DNA from: Hyphomonadaceae bacterium UBA1001
GTDB lineage: Bacteria > Pseudomonadota > Alphaproteobacteria > Caulobacterales > Aquidulcibacteraceae
Assembly (NCBI GenBank): GCA_002291875.1
Contig: DBAV01000035.1
Span: 1 to 8,011, forward strand
DNA length: 8,011 nt
Direction of reading: 5' to 3'
This document shows, in pieces, positions 1 to 5,374 of this stretch. Both the position numbers and the translations under genes were made by a program. Position 1 is the stretch's first letter. Every line of letters begins with the position of its first letter. The notes under the pieces are model-generated. The model saw only the letters and a program-made list of their open reading frames with translations. It did no database searches and was not told where the DNA came from.

Positions 1-663
1 GCGCTGGTGCTGGCGCTGTTCGCGCTGGACATCACCCAGAGCCGCCAGACCCGGCTGCGCTATAATCCGCGGCCTTATGGCCTGGGCGCGATGGCGTTCT
101 GGGCGGTTCCAGGCGCCATCCTGCTGGACCGCGCGCGCGATCCCGACGCCACGCTGTTCGGCTCGGCGCTGCCGCACCTTGCGGTGCCTGATTTCCTGGT
201 GTGGGCGGCCGCGGCGTTCGCCGCGCTGACGCTGCTGGTGTGGCTGGTCGAACGCGCCGAGGAAATGCGCGCGCGCACCATGCCGTCGGCAGCCACCGCG
301 GCCGATGCGGCGCACCTGGTGCTGTTCGTGGCCGGATGGGGCCTGGCACCGACGCTGGAGGTGGCGGTGCTGCTGGGCCTGGTGGCGTTCGGCATCCAGG
401 GCCTGATGCAGCTGCGCCAGGCCGTCGCGCGGCGCTTTGCCGAGGCCCCGGACGAGGACGCGCTGGTGCTGTCCAGCTTTGCCCCCGAGGGCGAGGGCCT
501 GCTGTTCACCCTCCTGGTGGCGGTTTCGTGCATGGCCGCCAGCTTTGCCCTGATGATGCTGGTGGGGGCGGGCCTGTTCGCCACCCTGGCCACCGGGCTG
601 ACGATCGCGGCCATCACCCTGGCCGCCTTGCCCCTGTTCCGGACGGCGCCCCGGGTGCTCTGA
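1..663 (+). CDS. Multi-pass membrane protein of unknown function, 5'-truncated
   Basis: The reading frame is open from the first base of the window, so the gene very likely begins upstream; a GTG at 7 is the first in-frame start-type codon but has no visible ribosome site. The 220 visible codons are strongly hydrophobic. Numbered from the first codon, likely membrane segments are at about 1-9 (cut), 27-42, 64-84, 103-138 (one long or two short segments), 166-190 and 191-212. Charged stretches lie between them, for example RAEEMRAR (85-92) and the acidic loop EAPDEDA (148-154). It ends with TGA at 661-663, nine bases before the convergent stop of the MBL-fold gene. I recognise no family motif. 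It could be the C-terminal part of a transporter or a hypothetical integral membrane protein. The hydrophobicity pattern and codon use support a real gene; the function is unknown. Confidence 0.72.
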   Translation, partial: ALVLALFALDITQSRQTRLRYNPRPYGLGAMAFWAVPGAILLDRARDPDATLFGSALPHLAVPDFLVWAAAAFAALTLLVWLVERAEEMRARTMPSAATAADAAHLVLFVAGWGLAPTLEVAVLLGLVAFGIQGLMQLRQAVARRFAEAPDEDALVLSSFAPEGEGLLFTLLVAVSCMAASFALMMLVGAGLFATLATGLTIAAITLAALPLFRTAPRVL

Positions 664-672
664 GGCGGGGCG

Positions 673-1731
673 TCAGGCGCGGGCGTACTGGTCCACCCCG
701 TCCGCCCCGCGCTGGCGCACCACGAGGCCCCGCCCGATCAGACAGTTCAGGTGCGCGATCGTCTCGCCCGTGGCCATGCCGATCAGCTCGGGGCCGATCG
801 GGCGGGCGAACATGCAGCCGAACAGGTCGACGACGCGGCGGGGCGCTTCGGACAGACGGCTCTCGAGGCGGGCCAGCATGCGTTCATGGCCAGAAATCAG
901 CTCGTCCAGGCGCGGGTGGGCACCGCGGAAGGGCTCGTTGTGGGCCGGCAGCACCAGCACGTCCGGCGGCAGCGCAGCGCGCAGGCGGGCGCACGAGGTC
1001 AGCCAGTCGGTCAGGGGATCGGCGTCGGGCTCGGTCGGAAAGACCGACACATTGGACGAGATGCGCGGCAGCAGCTGGTCACCCGACAGCACCACACCCA
1101 GCTCATCGCACACCAGGCACGCATGTTCGGGCGAATGGCCATTGCCGACCAGCACGCGCCAGGCGCGCCCGTCAATGTCCAGCACATCGCCGTCCGACAT
1201 GCGGCGATAGCGTTCGGGCAGGCGCGAGACCGCCTTGCCGAACCCGCCAAAGCGGGCGCGATACTGGTCGAGCGCTGCCTCGTCCCAGCCGGCCGCCCGA
1301 TAGAAGGACACCCCCTCCTCGGGGGCCTCGCGGCCGGTGTCGGCCACCAGCATGCGGCAGGTGATGTATTCCAGCCGGGTCATCCACAGCGCGGCGTCGA
1401 AGCGGCGGCAGATCCAGCCCGCAAGGCCGACATGGTCGGGATGCATGTGGGTGCAGATCACGCGGGTGACCGGCCGCCCGCCCAGCATGGCGTCAAAGAC
1501 CGTCCGCCAGGTGTCGCGGCTGGCCTCCATGCCGACGCCGGTGTCCACCACCGCCCAGCCCTCGCCGTCGCGCAACAGCCACAGATTGATCCATTTCAGC
1601 GCGAAGGGCAGCGCCATGCGGACCCAGAACACTCCGGGCGCCACCTCGGCCGCCGGGCCCGCGCCCTCGGGCGTGTCGAACGGATAGTCGAGGGCGGCGC
1701 GGGTGCGTGTGGCGAAACCGTCATTGCTCAT
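673..1731 (-). CDS. MBL-fold metallo-hydrolase with LACTB2-like C-terminal domain
   Basis: This 352-residue protein belongs to the metallo-beta-lactamase superfamily, the group containing glyoxalase II and LACTB2-type hydrolases. The metal-binding signature is clear: THMHPDH at 94-100 (H95, H97, D99, H100), H199 in NGHSPEH, D218 in SGDQ and H264 in LPAHNEP. These are the usual ligands of a dinuclear, normally zinc, centre. VVDTGV at 61-66 is the usual beta-strand motif. Residues from about 275 to 350 resemble the winged-helix tail (BLACT_WH) of LACTB2-like proteins, including GETIAHLNCLIGRG. Known members hydrolyse thioesters, other esters or nucleic acid phosphodiesters, so the substrate cannot be named. 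The ATG at 1731 is preceded on the minus strand by AAGGG four bases upstream. There is no signal peptide, so it is probably cytoplasmic. It is the last gene of the minus-strand block, 67 bases after the lipoprotein methyltransferase gene. Confidence 0.9.
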   Translation of the reverse strand: MSNDGFATRTRAALDYPFDTPEGAGPAAEVAPGVFWVRMALPFALKWINLWLLRDGEGWAVVDTGVGMEASRDTWRTVFDAMLGGRPVTRVICTHMHPDHVGLAGWICRRFDAALWMTRLEYITCRMLVADTGREAPEEGVSFYRAAGWDEAALDQYRARFGGFGKAVSRLPERYRRMSDGDVLDIDGRAWRVLVGNGHSPEHACLVCDELGVVLSGDQLLPRISSNVSVFPTEPDADPLTDWLTSCARLRAALPPDVLVLPAHNEPFRGAHPRLDELISGHERMLARLESRLSEAPRRVVDLFGCMFARPIGPELIGMATGETIAHLNCLIGRGLVVRQRGADGVDQYARA

Positions 1732-1766
1732 GCGGCCCTTGTGCCGCCGGACGCGCCCGACGGGAA

Positions 1767-1796
1767 GCGCACCGACTCAGCCCCCGCGCGGTGCGC
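1767..1796. repeat. Intergenic inverted repeat between the two minus-strand genes
   Basis: GCGCACC at 1767-1773 pairs perfectly with GGTGCGC at 1790-1796 across a 16-base loop. It lies just after the stop of the lipoprotein methyltransferase gene and ahead of the MBL-fold gene on the minus strand. There is no T-run after it in either direction, so it is not a standard intrinsic terminator. A role in mRNA processing or partial termination is possible. In such GC-rich DNA a chance 7-bp stem is also plausible. Confidence 0.3.
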
Positions 1797-1798
1797 GA

Positions 1799-2614
1799 TC
1801 AGCCCGCTCGCCTAAAGCGCAGGACGTGCTGGTCGGTGCGGCCGCGGATGGCGGGATCGAATGCGCTCTGGGTGCGCGGGTCGTCCGGGTTGGCAAGGAA
1901 ATCGGCGCTGGCCTCCAGTTCCAGGCCCACCGCGCGGGCGTCCGCGATGGTCAGCGCGGGGTCGATCCGGTGCAGGGTCTGGCCCGTGCTGGCCGGCGCG
2001 CCCGCCACGGCCGAGTGATCGACCACGATCAGCCGCCCGTCAGGGGCCAGAATGCGCGCGATCTCGCGCCACGACGCGGCGGGATCGCCCAGCGATACCC
2101 CGTCAGGGGGCGTGTAATGCAGGTCGTGCGGCCCGAGCACCCACACCACCCTGTCCATCGAGCCGTCCGCCACGGCCAGCGCGTCGAACCGCGAAACAGA
2201 CGGGATGACATTGCCCAGCCGACCGCCCGCCAGCCGGGCCGAGATGTCGGACGCAAGCAAGGCGGCAAACCCCGGCGGGTTCTGCATCACCACCTGGCCG
2301 GACGTGCCGGTGGCGTGCGACAGGATCTCGGTCCAGTACCCCCCGCCGGCCAGCAGCTCGAACACGCTCATGCCCGGGCGGATCTGCATGAAGTCCAGCG
2401 TTCGGCTGGCCTGGCGTGCGGCGTCGCGCTCGCGGTCGGCCAGAGGGCGGCCGGGATGGGCCAGGACCGCCTGCGCGTCGACGACCGCGCCTAGCGGCGG
2501 GCGCTCATTGTCCGGCATGGCGGTGCAGGCCGCCAGCATGCCGGCGAACGCCATCACCAGTGCGAGCCGCACGGACATCCGGCAAACCGGTGTCTTGCTG
2601 TTCAGGGCGGACAT
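1799..2614 (-). CDS. Predicted lipoprotein with class I SAM-methyltransferase fold (COG4798-like)
   Basis: This 271-residue protein resembles the predicted methyltransferases of COG4798, which often carry export signals in alphaproteobacteria. The ATG at 2614 is chosen over the one at 2662 because a perfect GGAGGTGA lies five bases upstream. The N-terminus is then a lipoprotein signal: a basic stretch to R16, a hydrophobic core SVRLALVMAFAGM, and a lipobox LAAC with the lipidated Cys at 30. The methyltransferase core follows: motif I VFELLAGGGYWTEIL from about 84, acidic D154 in SMDRVVWVLG, and strand APDGRLIVVDHS at 190-201. The family's substrate is not established to my knowledge, and SAM is not known to be available outside the cytoplasm, so catalysis is unproven. 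It lies between the repeat-rich gap downstream of the PNPOx-like gene and the MBL-fold gene. Confidence 0.82.
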   Translation of the reverse strand: MSALNSKTPVCRMSVRLALVMAFAGMLAACTAMPDNERPPLGAVVDAQAVLAHPGRPLADRERDAARQASRTLDFMQIRPGMSVFELLAGGGYWTEILSHATGTSGQVVMQNPPGFAALLASDISARLAGGRLGNVIPSVSRFDALAVADGSMDRVVWVLGPHDLHYTPPDGVSLGDPAASWREIARILAPDGRLIVVDHSAVAGAPASTGQTLHRIDPALTIADARAVGLELEASADFLANPDDPRTQSAFDPAIRGRTDQHVLRFRRAG

Positions 2615-2619
2615 GGGCG

Positions 2620-2627
2620 TCACCTCC
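2620..2627 (-). promoter_or_regulatory. Strong Shine-Dalgarno site GGAGGTGA
   Basis: On the minus strand GGAGGTGA ends five bases before the ATG at 2614. It matches the 3' end of 16S rRNA perfectly. It fixes the start of the lipoprotein gene and rules out the upstream ATG at 2662, which would spoil the signal peptide. It is the best ribosome site in the window. Confidence 0.85.
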
Positions 2628-2678
2628 GCGCCCATCATGGCACGAGCCGGCCCGCCCGCCAAACCGATGCCCCGGACC

Positions 2679-2793
2679 GCGGGCCTCCGGGCCCGCCTGT
2701 CGCCGGGAAGCGTGCGGGCGCGGAGGCCCGCGTTCGGATCGTGGGCGGGCGCGGAGGCCCGGGTTCGGATCTTGGGCGGGCGCGGAGGCCCGC
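2679..2793. repeat. Three 31-bp-period GC hairpin repeats plus one inverted copy
   Basis: Three direct copies start at 2714, 2745 and 2776, exactly 31 bases apart, each beginning GCGGGCGCGGAGGCCCG. Copies 1 and 2 are nearly identical over the full 31 bases and continue with TTCGGATC; copy 3 diverges after its first 18 bases. Copies 1 and 3 fold as GCGGGC, loop GCGGAG, GCCCGC; copy 2 keeps five pairs. A related sequence at 2679-2696 (GCGGGC-CTCCGG-GCCCGC) is the reverse complement of the core with one mismatch, so it can also pair with copy 1. The 31-base period is not a multiple of three, which argues against coding. The array starts 11 bases after the stop of the PNPOx-like gene. It could protect mRNA ends, cause factor-dependent termination or bind a protein. 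No T-run follows. Confidence 0.85.
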
Positions 2794-2806
2794 GGTCCGG
2801 CTGGGC

Positions 2807-3379
2807 CTAGGGGACCAGCCAGTGCGCCGCCCACCCTGCACCGTCAGGGCGGCCCAGGGCGCGGCGCCAGCCCTCGGGCGTGTGCTGCAGGGTTTCCAGC
2901 GACTGGACGCTCAGTATCACCACCGCCAGGTGCTGGCGGGCCATGGACGGATCGCGCGCGGGGCGATGGCCGGTCAGCGGCGCACCGGGCGGCAGGACGC
3001 CCGCATAGTCGGCCAGCGCCGCCTCGGAGAGGGCCGCACGGGCAGCATCGATGCGCGGGCCCGACCGCTCGACGGCCGCCCTGGCTTCGAGGCGGACCTG
3101 AAGGCGTGCGCGCGGATCGTGCGCCAGCAGCGTGACACCGGGCGCGGCCTCGATCTCTGCGACCTTGGCCGATCGGACATCGGTGTGCAGCAGCGCAAGG
3201 CGCGGGGCGTCCTCGATGGCGCGCAGGACCACGGTGCGCGCCCGCGCCGCCCCATCCGCGCCCACACTGGCCAGCACGGGCGTGCGCAGCGCCGAGCGCC
3301 GGTCGCGCACGGCACGGTGCAGCAGCGCCCACGCGCGCACCACATCATCCAGGGCCAGGGGCGGGGCTGTGTCGGTCAT
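2807..3379 (-). CDS. Pyridoxamine 5'-phosphate oxidase-like FMN-binding protein
   Basis: This 190-residue protein looks like a member of the PNPOx-like split-barrel flavin-binding superfamily. The ATG at 3379 is preceded by AAGGA eight bases upstream; the frame stays open further upstream, but those residues look like translated intergenic DNA. Key segments are ALRTPVLASVG (30-40), ARARTVVLRAI (45-55), which is the typical FMN-phosphate-contacting strand, LLHTDVRSAKVAEI (63-76), which resembles the 'YTNxxSxK' segment, and RLQVRLEARAAV (92-103). The C-terminal part, WRRALGRPDGAGWAAHWLVP (171-190), resembles the end of related FMN-binding proteins. True PdxH is usually longer, about 210-220 residues, so a general flavin, haem or F420 split-barrel role is as likely as vitamin B6 oxidation. 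It would be the first gene of the minus-strand block and is divergent from gap. Confidence 0.75.
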   Translation of the reverse strand: MTDTAPPLALDDVVRAWALLHRAVRDRRSALRTPVLASVGADGAARARTVVLRAIEDAPRLALLHTDVRSAKVAEIEAAPGVTLLAHDPRARLQVRLEARAAVERSGPRIDAARAALSEAALADYAGVLPPGAPLTGHRPARDPSMARQHLAVVILSVQSLETLQHTPEGWRRALGRPDGAGWAAHWLVP

Positions 3380-3399
3380 CGCGGGCGTCCTTGCCCGCG
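3380..3399 (-). promoter_or_regulatory. Hairpin enclosing the ribosome site of the PNPOx-like gene
   Basis: CGCGGGC at 3380-3386 pairs perfectly with GCCCGCG at 3393-3399 around the loop GTCCTT (3387-3392). On the minus strand the loop reads AAGGAC and holds the Shine-Dalgarno AAGGA; the stem ends directly at the ATG. The stem sequence and six-base loop match the GCGGGC-N6-GCCCGC repeats downstream of the same gene. A translational control role is inference. Confidence 0.5.
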
Positions 3400-3427
3400 C
3401 CGGGGCGCGCTTCCAAGCCCCCCCCCG

Positions 3428-3444
3428 CCGGCCCCCAGGGCCGG
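3428..3444. repeat. Perfect 7-bp hairpin in the divergent intergenic region
   Basis: CCGGCCC (3428-3434), loop CCA, GGGCCGG (3438-3444) form a perfect inverted repeat. It is preceded on the + strand by a run of nine C at 3418-3426. It lies 48 bases upstream of the PNPOx-like start and about 120 bases upstream of gap. It could be a protein-binding site or part of the minus-strand leader. No specific regulator motif is recognised. Confidence 0.4.
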
Positions 3445-3467
3445 ACACCCGCGGTTCAGTGCAGGCA

Positions 3468-3496
3468 TGGACGCGCCCCGGGCGCGCGCCTAGATG
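3468..3496 (+). promoter_or_regulatory. Weak sigma70-like promoter candidate for gap with palindrome in spacer
   Basis: TGGACG at 3468-3473 matches four of six TTGACA positions. TAGATG at 3491-3496 matches three of six TATAAT positions. The spacer is exactly 17 bases. The palindrome CGCGCCC-C-GGGCGCG (3472-3486) fills most of the spacer, a typical place for a repressor operator. The hexamer matches are weak, so this is a suggestion only. The spacing and the position 70 bases ahead of the gap ATG favour it. Confidence 0.3.
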
Positions 3497-3511
3497 CGAC
3501 GCGACCTCTGC

Positions 3512-3543
3512 GGCGGTGGCCCATGCGCGCACCGCCAGCCACC
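3512..3543 (+). promoter_or_regulatory. Two competing hairpins in the presumed gap leader
   Basis: GGCGGT (3512-3517) can pair with ACCGCC (3531-3536), and the overlapping GGTGGC (3515-3520) can pair with GCCACC (3538-3543). The two stems share bases 3515-3517 and so exclude one another. They end seven bases before the gap Shine-Dalgarno AGGAG at 3550-3554. Mutually exclusive leader stems can be regulatory, but 6-bp stems also arise by chance in this composition. Confidence 0.25.
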
Positions 3544-3565
3544 ATCATCAGGAGAGCGTGTTCCC

Positions 3566-4573
3566 ATGACCGTCCGCGTCGCCATCAACGGATTTGGCCG
3601 CATCGGCCGCAATGTCCTGCGTGCCATCGTCGAGTCCGGGCGCACCGACATCGAGGTGGTGGCGATCAACGATCTGGGCCCGGTCGAGACCAACGCGCAC
3701 CTGCTGCGCTTTGACAGCGTGCACGGCCGCTTTCCCGGCACGGTGACGGTGGCCGGCGAGACCATCGATGTGGGCCGCGGCCCGATCCGCGTCACCGCCA
3801 TCCGCAATCCGGCCGAACTGCCGCACCGCGAGCTGGGTGTGGACGTGGCCCTGGAATGCACCGGCATCTTCACCGCGCGCGACAAGGCCGCCGCCCACCT
3901 CGATGCCGGGGCGAAACGGGTGCTGGTGTCCGCACCGGCGGATGGGGCCGACCTGACCGTTGTGTACGGCGTCAACCACCAGGCCCTGACGCGCGATCAT
4001 CTGGTGGTGTCGAACGCCTCGTGCACCACCAATTGCCTGGCGCCCGTCGCCAAGGTGCTGAACGATCTGGTGGGCATCGACAAGGGCATGATGACGACCA
4101 TTCATTCCTATACCAACGACCAGCCCTCGCTGGACCAGATGCACAAGGACCTCTATCGCGCGCGCGCCGCGGCGGTGTCGATGATCCCCACCTCGACGGG
4201 CGCGGCCAAGGCTGTGGGCCTGGTGCTGCCCGAGCTGAAGGGCCGGCTGGACGGCATTGCGGTGCGCGTGCCCACGCCGAACGTCTCGGTGGTGGACCTG
4301 AAATTCCTGGCGAAACGCGCGACCGACGTGGCCGAGGTCAATGCCGCCATCCGGGCCGCGGCCGATGGGGCGATGGCCGGCGTGCTGGGCTATACCGACG
4401 CGCCGAACGTCTCGATGGACTTCAACCACGACCCGCGCTCGTCGGTGTTCCACATGGACCAGACCAAGGTGATGGACGGCAACTTCGTGTCGGTCATGAC
4501 CTGGTACGACAATGAGTGGGGCTTTTCGAACCGCATGGCCGACACCGCCGTGGCGATGGCCCGGCTGATCTGA
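3566..4573 (+). CDS. gap: Type I glyceraldehyde-3-phosphate dehydrogenase
   Basis: The enzyme oxidatively phosphorylates glyceraldehyde-3-phosphate to 1,3-bisphosphoglycerate with NAD(P), in the cytoplasm, as a tetramer. The product has the usual 335 residues. The ATG at 3566 follows AGGAG at 3550-3554, and MTVRVAINGFGRIGRN is the canonical N-terminus; the upstream in-frame ATG at 3494 would add 24 unrelated residues. The Rossmann loop is GFGRIGRN at 9-16, the catalytic centre SNASCTTNCLAP has Cys153, and His180 lies in TTIHSYTND. The C-terminal WYDNEWGFSNRM is intact. Asp36 in VVAINDLG favours NAD, but the Leu-Pro pair that marks NAD-specific Bacillus enzymes is replaced by Gln191-Met192, so cofactor use is open. 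The style DQPSLDQMHKDLYRARAAA is typical of alphaproteobacterial Gap. It is the first gene of the right-hand operon. Confidence 0.97.
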   Translation: MTVRVAINGFGRIGRNVLRAIVESGRTDIEVVAINDLGPVETNAHLLRFDSVHGRFPGTVTVAGETIDVGRGPIRVTAIRNPAELPHRELGVDVALECTGIFTARDKAAAHLDAGAKRVLVSAPADGADLTVVYGVNHQALTRDHLVVSNASCTTNCLAPVAKVLNDLVGIDKGMMTTIHSYTNDQPSLDQMHKDLYRARAAAVSMIPTSTGAAKAVGLVLPELKGRLDGIAVRVPTPNVSVVDLKFLAKRATDVAEVNAAIRAAADGAMAGVLGYTDAPNVSMDFNHDPRSSVFHMDQTKVMDGNFVSVMTWYDNEWGFSNRMADTAVAMARLI

Positions 4574-4574
4574 G

Positions 4575-5345
4575 GTGGCCGGCGGGGCGGACGCGGCGGA
4601 CGGCCTGCGCGCCGAGATCGCAGCGCTGCGGGCGGAGGTGGCGGCCCTGCGCGGGCGGCTGGACGGCGTGCCGCATCCGCGCGACCTGGTCGAGGCGGCA
4701 TGGCGTGCGGCGGCTGCCGACGCCGCGGCCCACTGGCAGGCGCACCTGCAGGGCGTGCCCACCTTTCCCGATCGTCACGCCCTGATGGACCATGCCCAGG
4801 CGCAGGTGACACTGGACGGGCTGTGGCTGGAATTCGGGGTGGCGGACGGCGGCACCCTGCGGCGCATGGCCCTGCGCCGGCCGGCGGTGCACTTCCACGG
4901 CTTCGACAGCTTCGAGGGCCTGCCCGAGGCGTGGGTGAACCACCCGGTGGGCGGCTTTACGCGCGGGGGCGCCCTGCCCGACATGCCGGCCAACGTCACG
5001 CTGCACCGGGGCTGGTTCGCCGACACCGTGCCGGGCTTTTTCGCCGCGCGGGAGGCGCAGGCCATCGCCTTCATGCACATCGACTGCGACCTCTATTCGG
5101 CCACCGCCACGGTGCTGGCGGCTGCCTGGCCGCATTTGCGCGCGGGCACCGTCATCCAGTTCGACGAATACTGGAATTACCCCGGCTGGCGCGAGCACGA
5201 ATTCCGCGCCTGGGCCGAACATGCTGCCGCCCACGACATCGCATGGACGCATCTGGGCTTTGATCCCAAGGGCACACAGATGGCCATCCGCATCGAGCGG
5301 AACGCCGGTCCCCAGACCGGCACAACGCACCCTGGCCGGTCCTGA
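4575..5345 (+). CDS. Class I SAM-dependent methyltransferase, TylF/Methyltransf_24-like, with N-terminal coiled coil
   Basis: This 256-residue protein starts at a GTG one base after the gap stop (TGA-G-GTG). No good Shine-Dalgarno is present, so translation is probably coupled to gap. Residues 11-30, LRAEIAALRAEVAALRGRLD, form a leucine/alanine heptad coiled coil, suggesting oligomerisation. The catalytic domain follows: motif I LWLEFGVADGGTLRRMA (83-99) with Glu86, HGFDSFEGLPEAW (108-120) with the SAM-ribose acidic Asp111, MHIDCDLYSAT (167-177), and VIQFDEYWNYPGW (193-205) with D197/E198. The HIDxDLY and FDExW motifs resemble TylF/MycF metal-dependent sugar O-methyltransferases and related families. 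In such enzymes the acidic residues bind Mg2+. The substrate is unknown. The last residues, from about 243, overlap a hairpin-forming DNA segment and look poorly conserved. A start at a later codon is possible. Confidence 0.82.
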   Translation: MAGGADAADGLRAEIAALRAEVAALRGRLDGVPHPRDLVEAAWRAAAADAAAHWQAHLQGVPTFPDRHALMDHAQAQVTLDGLWLEFGVADGGTLRRMALRRPAVHFHGFDSFEGLPEAWVNHPVGGFTRGGALPDMPANVTLHRGWFADTVPGFFAAREAQAIAFMHIDCDLYSATATVLAAAWPHLRAGTVIQFDEYWNYPGWREHEFRAWAEHAAAHDIAWTHLGFDPKGTQMAIRIERNAGPQTGTTHPGRS

Positions 5346-5352
5346 AACCGGC
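5304..5352 (+). repeat. Two tandem hairpins spanning the end of the methyltransferase gene
   Basis: Hairpin 1 is GCCGGTC (5304-5310), loop CCCA, GACCGGC (5315-5321), a perfect 7-bp stem. Hairpin 2 is GCCGGT (5335-5340), loop CCTGAA, ACCGGC (5347-5352), a perfect 6-bp stem whose loop contains the TGA stop codon (5343-5345). All four arms share GCCGGT/ACCGGC, so arms can also pair crosswise. No T-run follows, so this is not a classical terminator. It lies just ahead of the DUF1993 ribosome site AAGGG (5361-5365), where it could affect mRNA processing or differential expression. Confidence 0.6.
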
Positions 5353-5374
5353 GCTTCTCGAAGGGAAACCGACC

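Noticed and set aside
201..1815. Overlapping long plus-strand frames at 201-1364 and 751-1815
   Set aside because: They run through the membrane protein and antisense to the MBL-fold gene, whose metal-binding motifs and codon use are convincing; the alternative proteins are Arg/Gly/Ala-rich with no domain.
2615..2662. Longer N-terminus for the lipoprotein methyltransferase from ATG 2662
   Set aside because: The extension would contain the perfect Shine-Dalgarno and push the signal peptide inward; the start at 2614 explains both.
2714..2793. Short CRISPR-like array
   Set aside because: Units are directly contiguous at 31 bases with the same sequence in the 'spacer' part; there are no unique spacers and no cas genes.
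2416..3493. Plus-strand frames across the repeat array and antisense to the PNPOx-like gene (2416-3135, 2741-3493)
   Set aside because: They cross a 31-base-period noncoding repeat and oppose a gene with a good ribosome site and family motifs.
3380..3532. N-terminal extension of the PNPOx-like protein up to 3532
   Set aside because: The added residues are Arg/Gly/Ala-rich translated intergenic sequence with no family similarity, and AAGGA precedes the ATG at 3379.
3494..3565. Upstream in-frame ATG extending gap by 24 residues
   Set aside because: The extension is not part of GAPDH, lies in the palindromic leader, and the ATG at 3566 has a ribosome site and the canonical N-terminus.
3548..4762. 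404-codon open frame on the minus strand opposite gap
   Set aside because: It mirrors the complete GAPDH gene, is rich in His, Arg, Gly and Ala typical of antisense translation, and has no recognisable domain.
4494..5330. 278-codon minus-strand frame opposite the TylF-like methyltransferase
   Set aside because: The plus-strand frame contains clear SAM and acidic motifs; the minus frame has none.
5304..5352. Intrinsic terminator after the methyltransferase
   Set aside because: The stems are good but no T-run follows, and downstream genes continue in the same direction.
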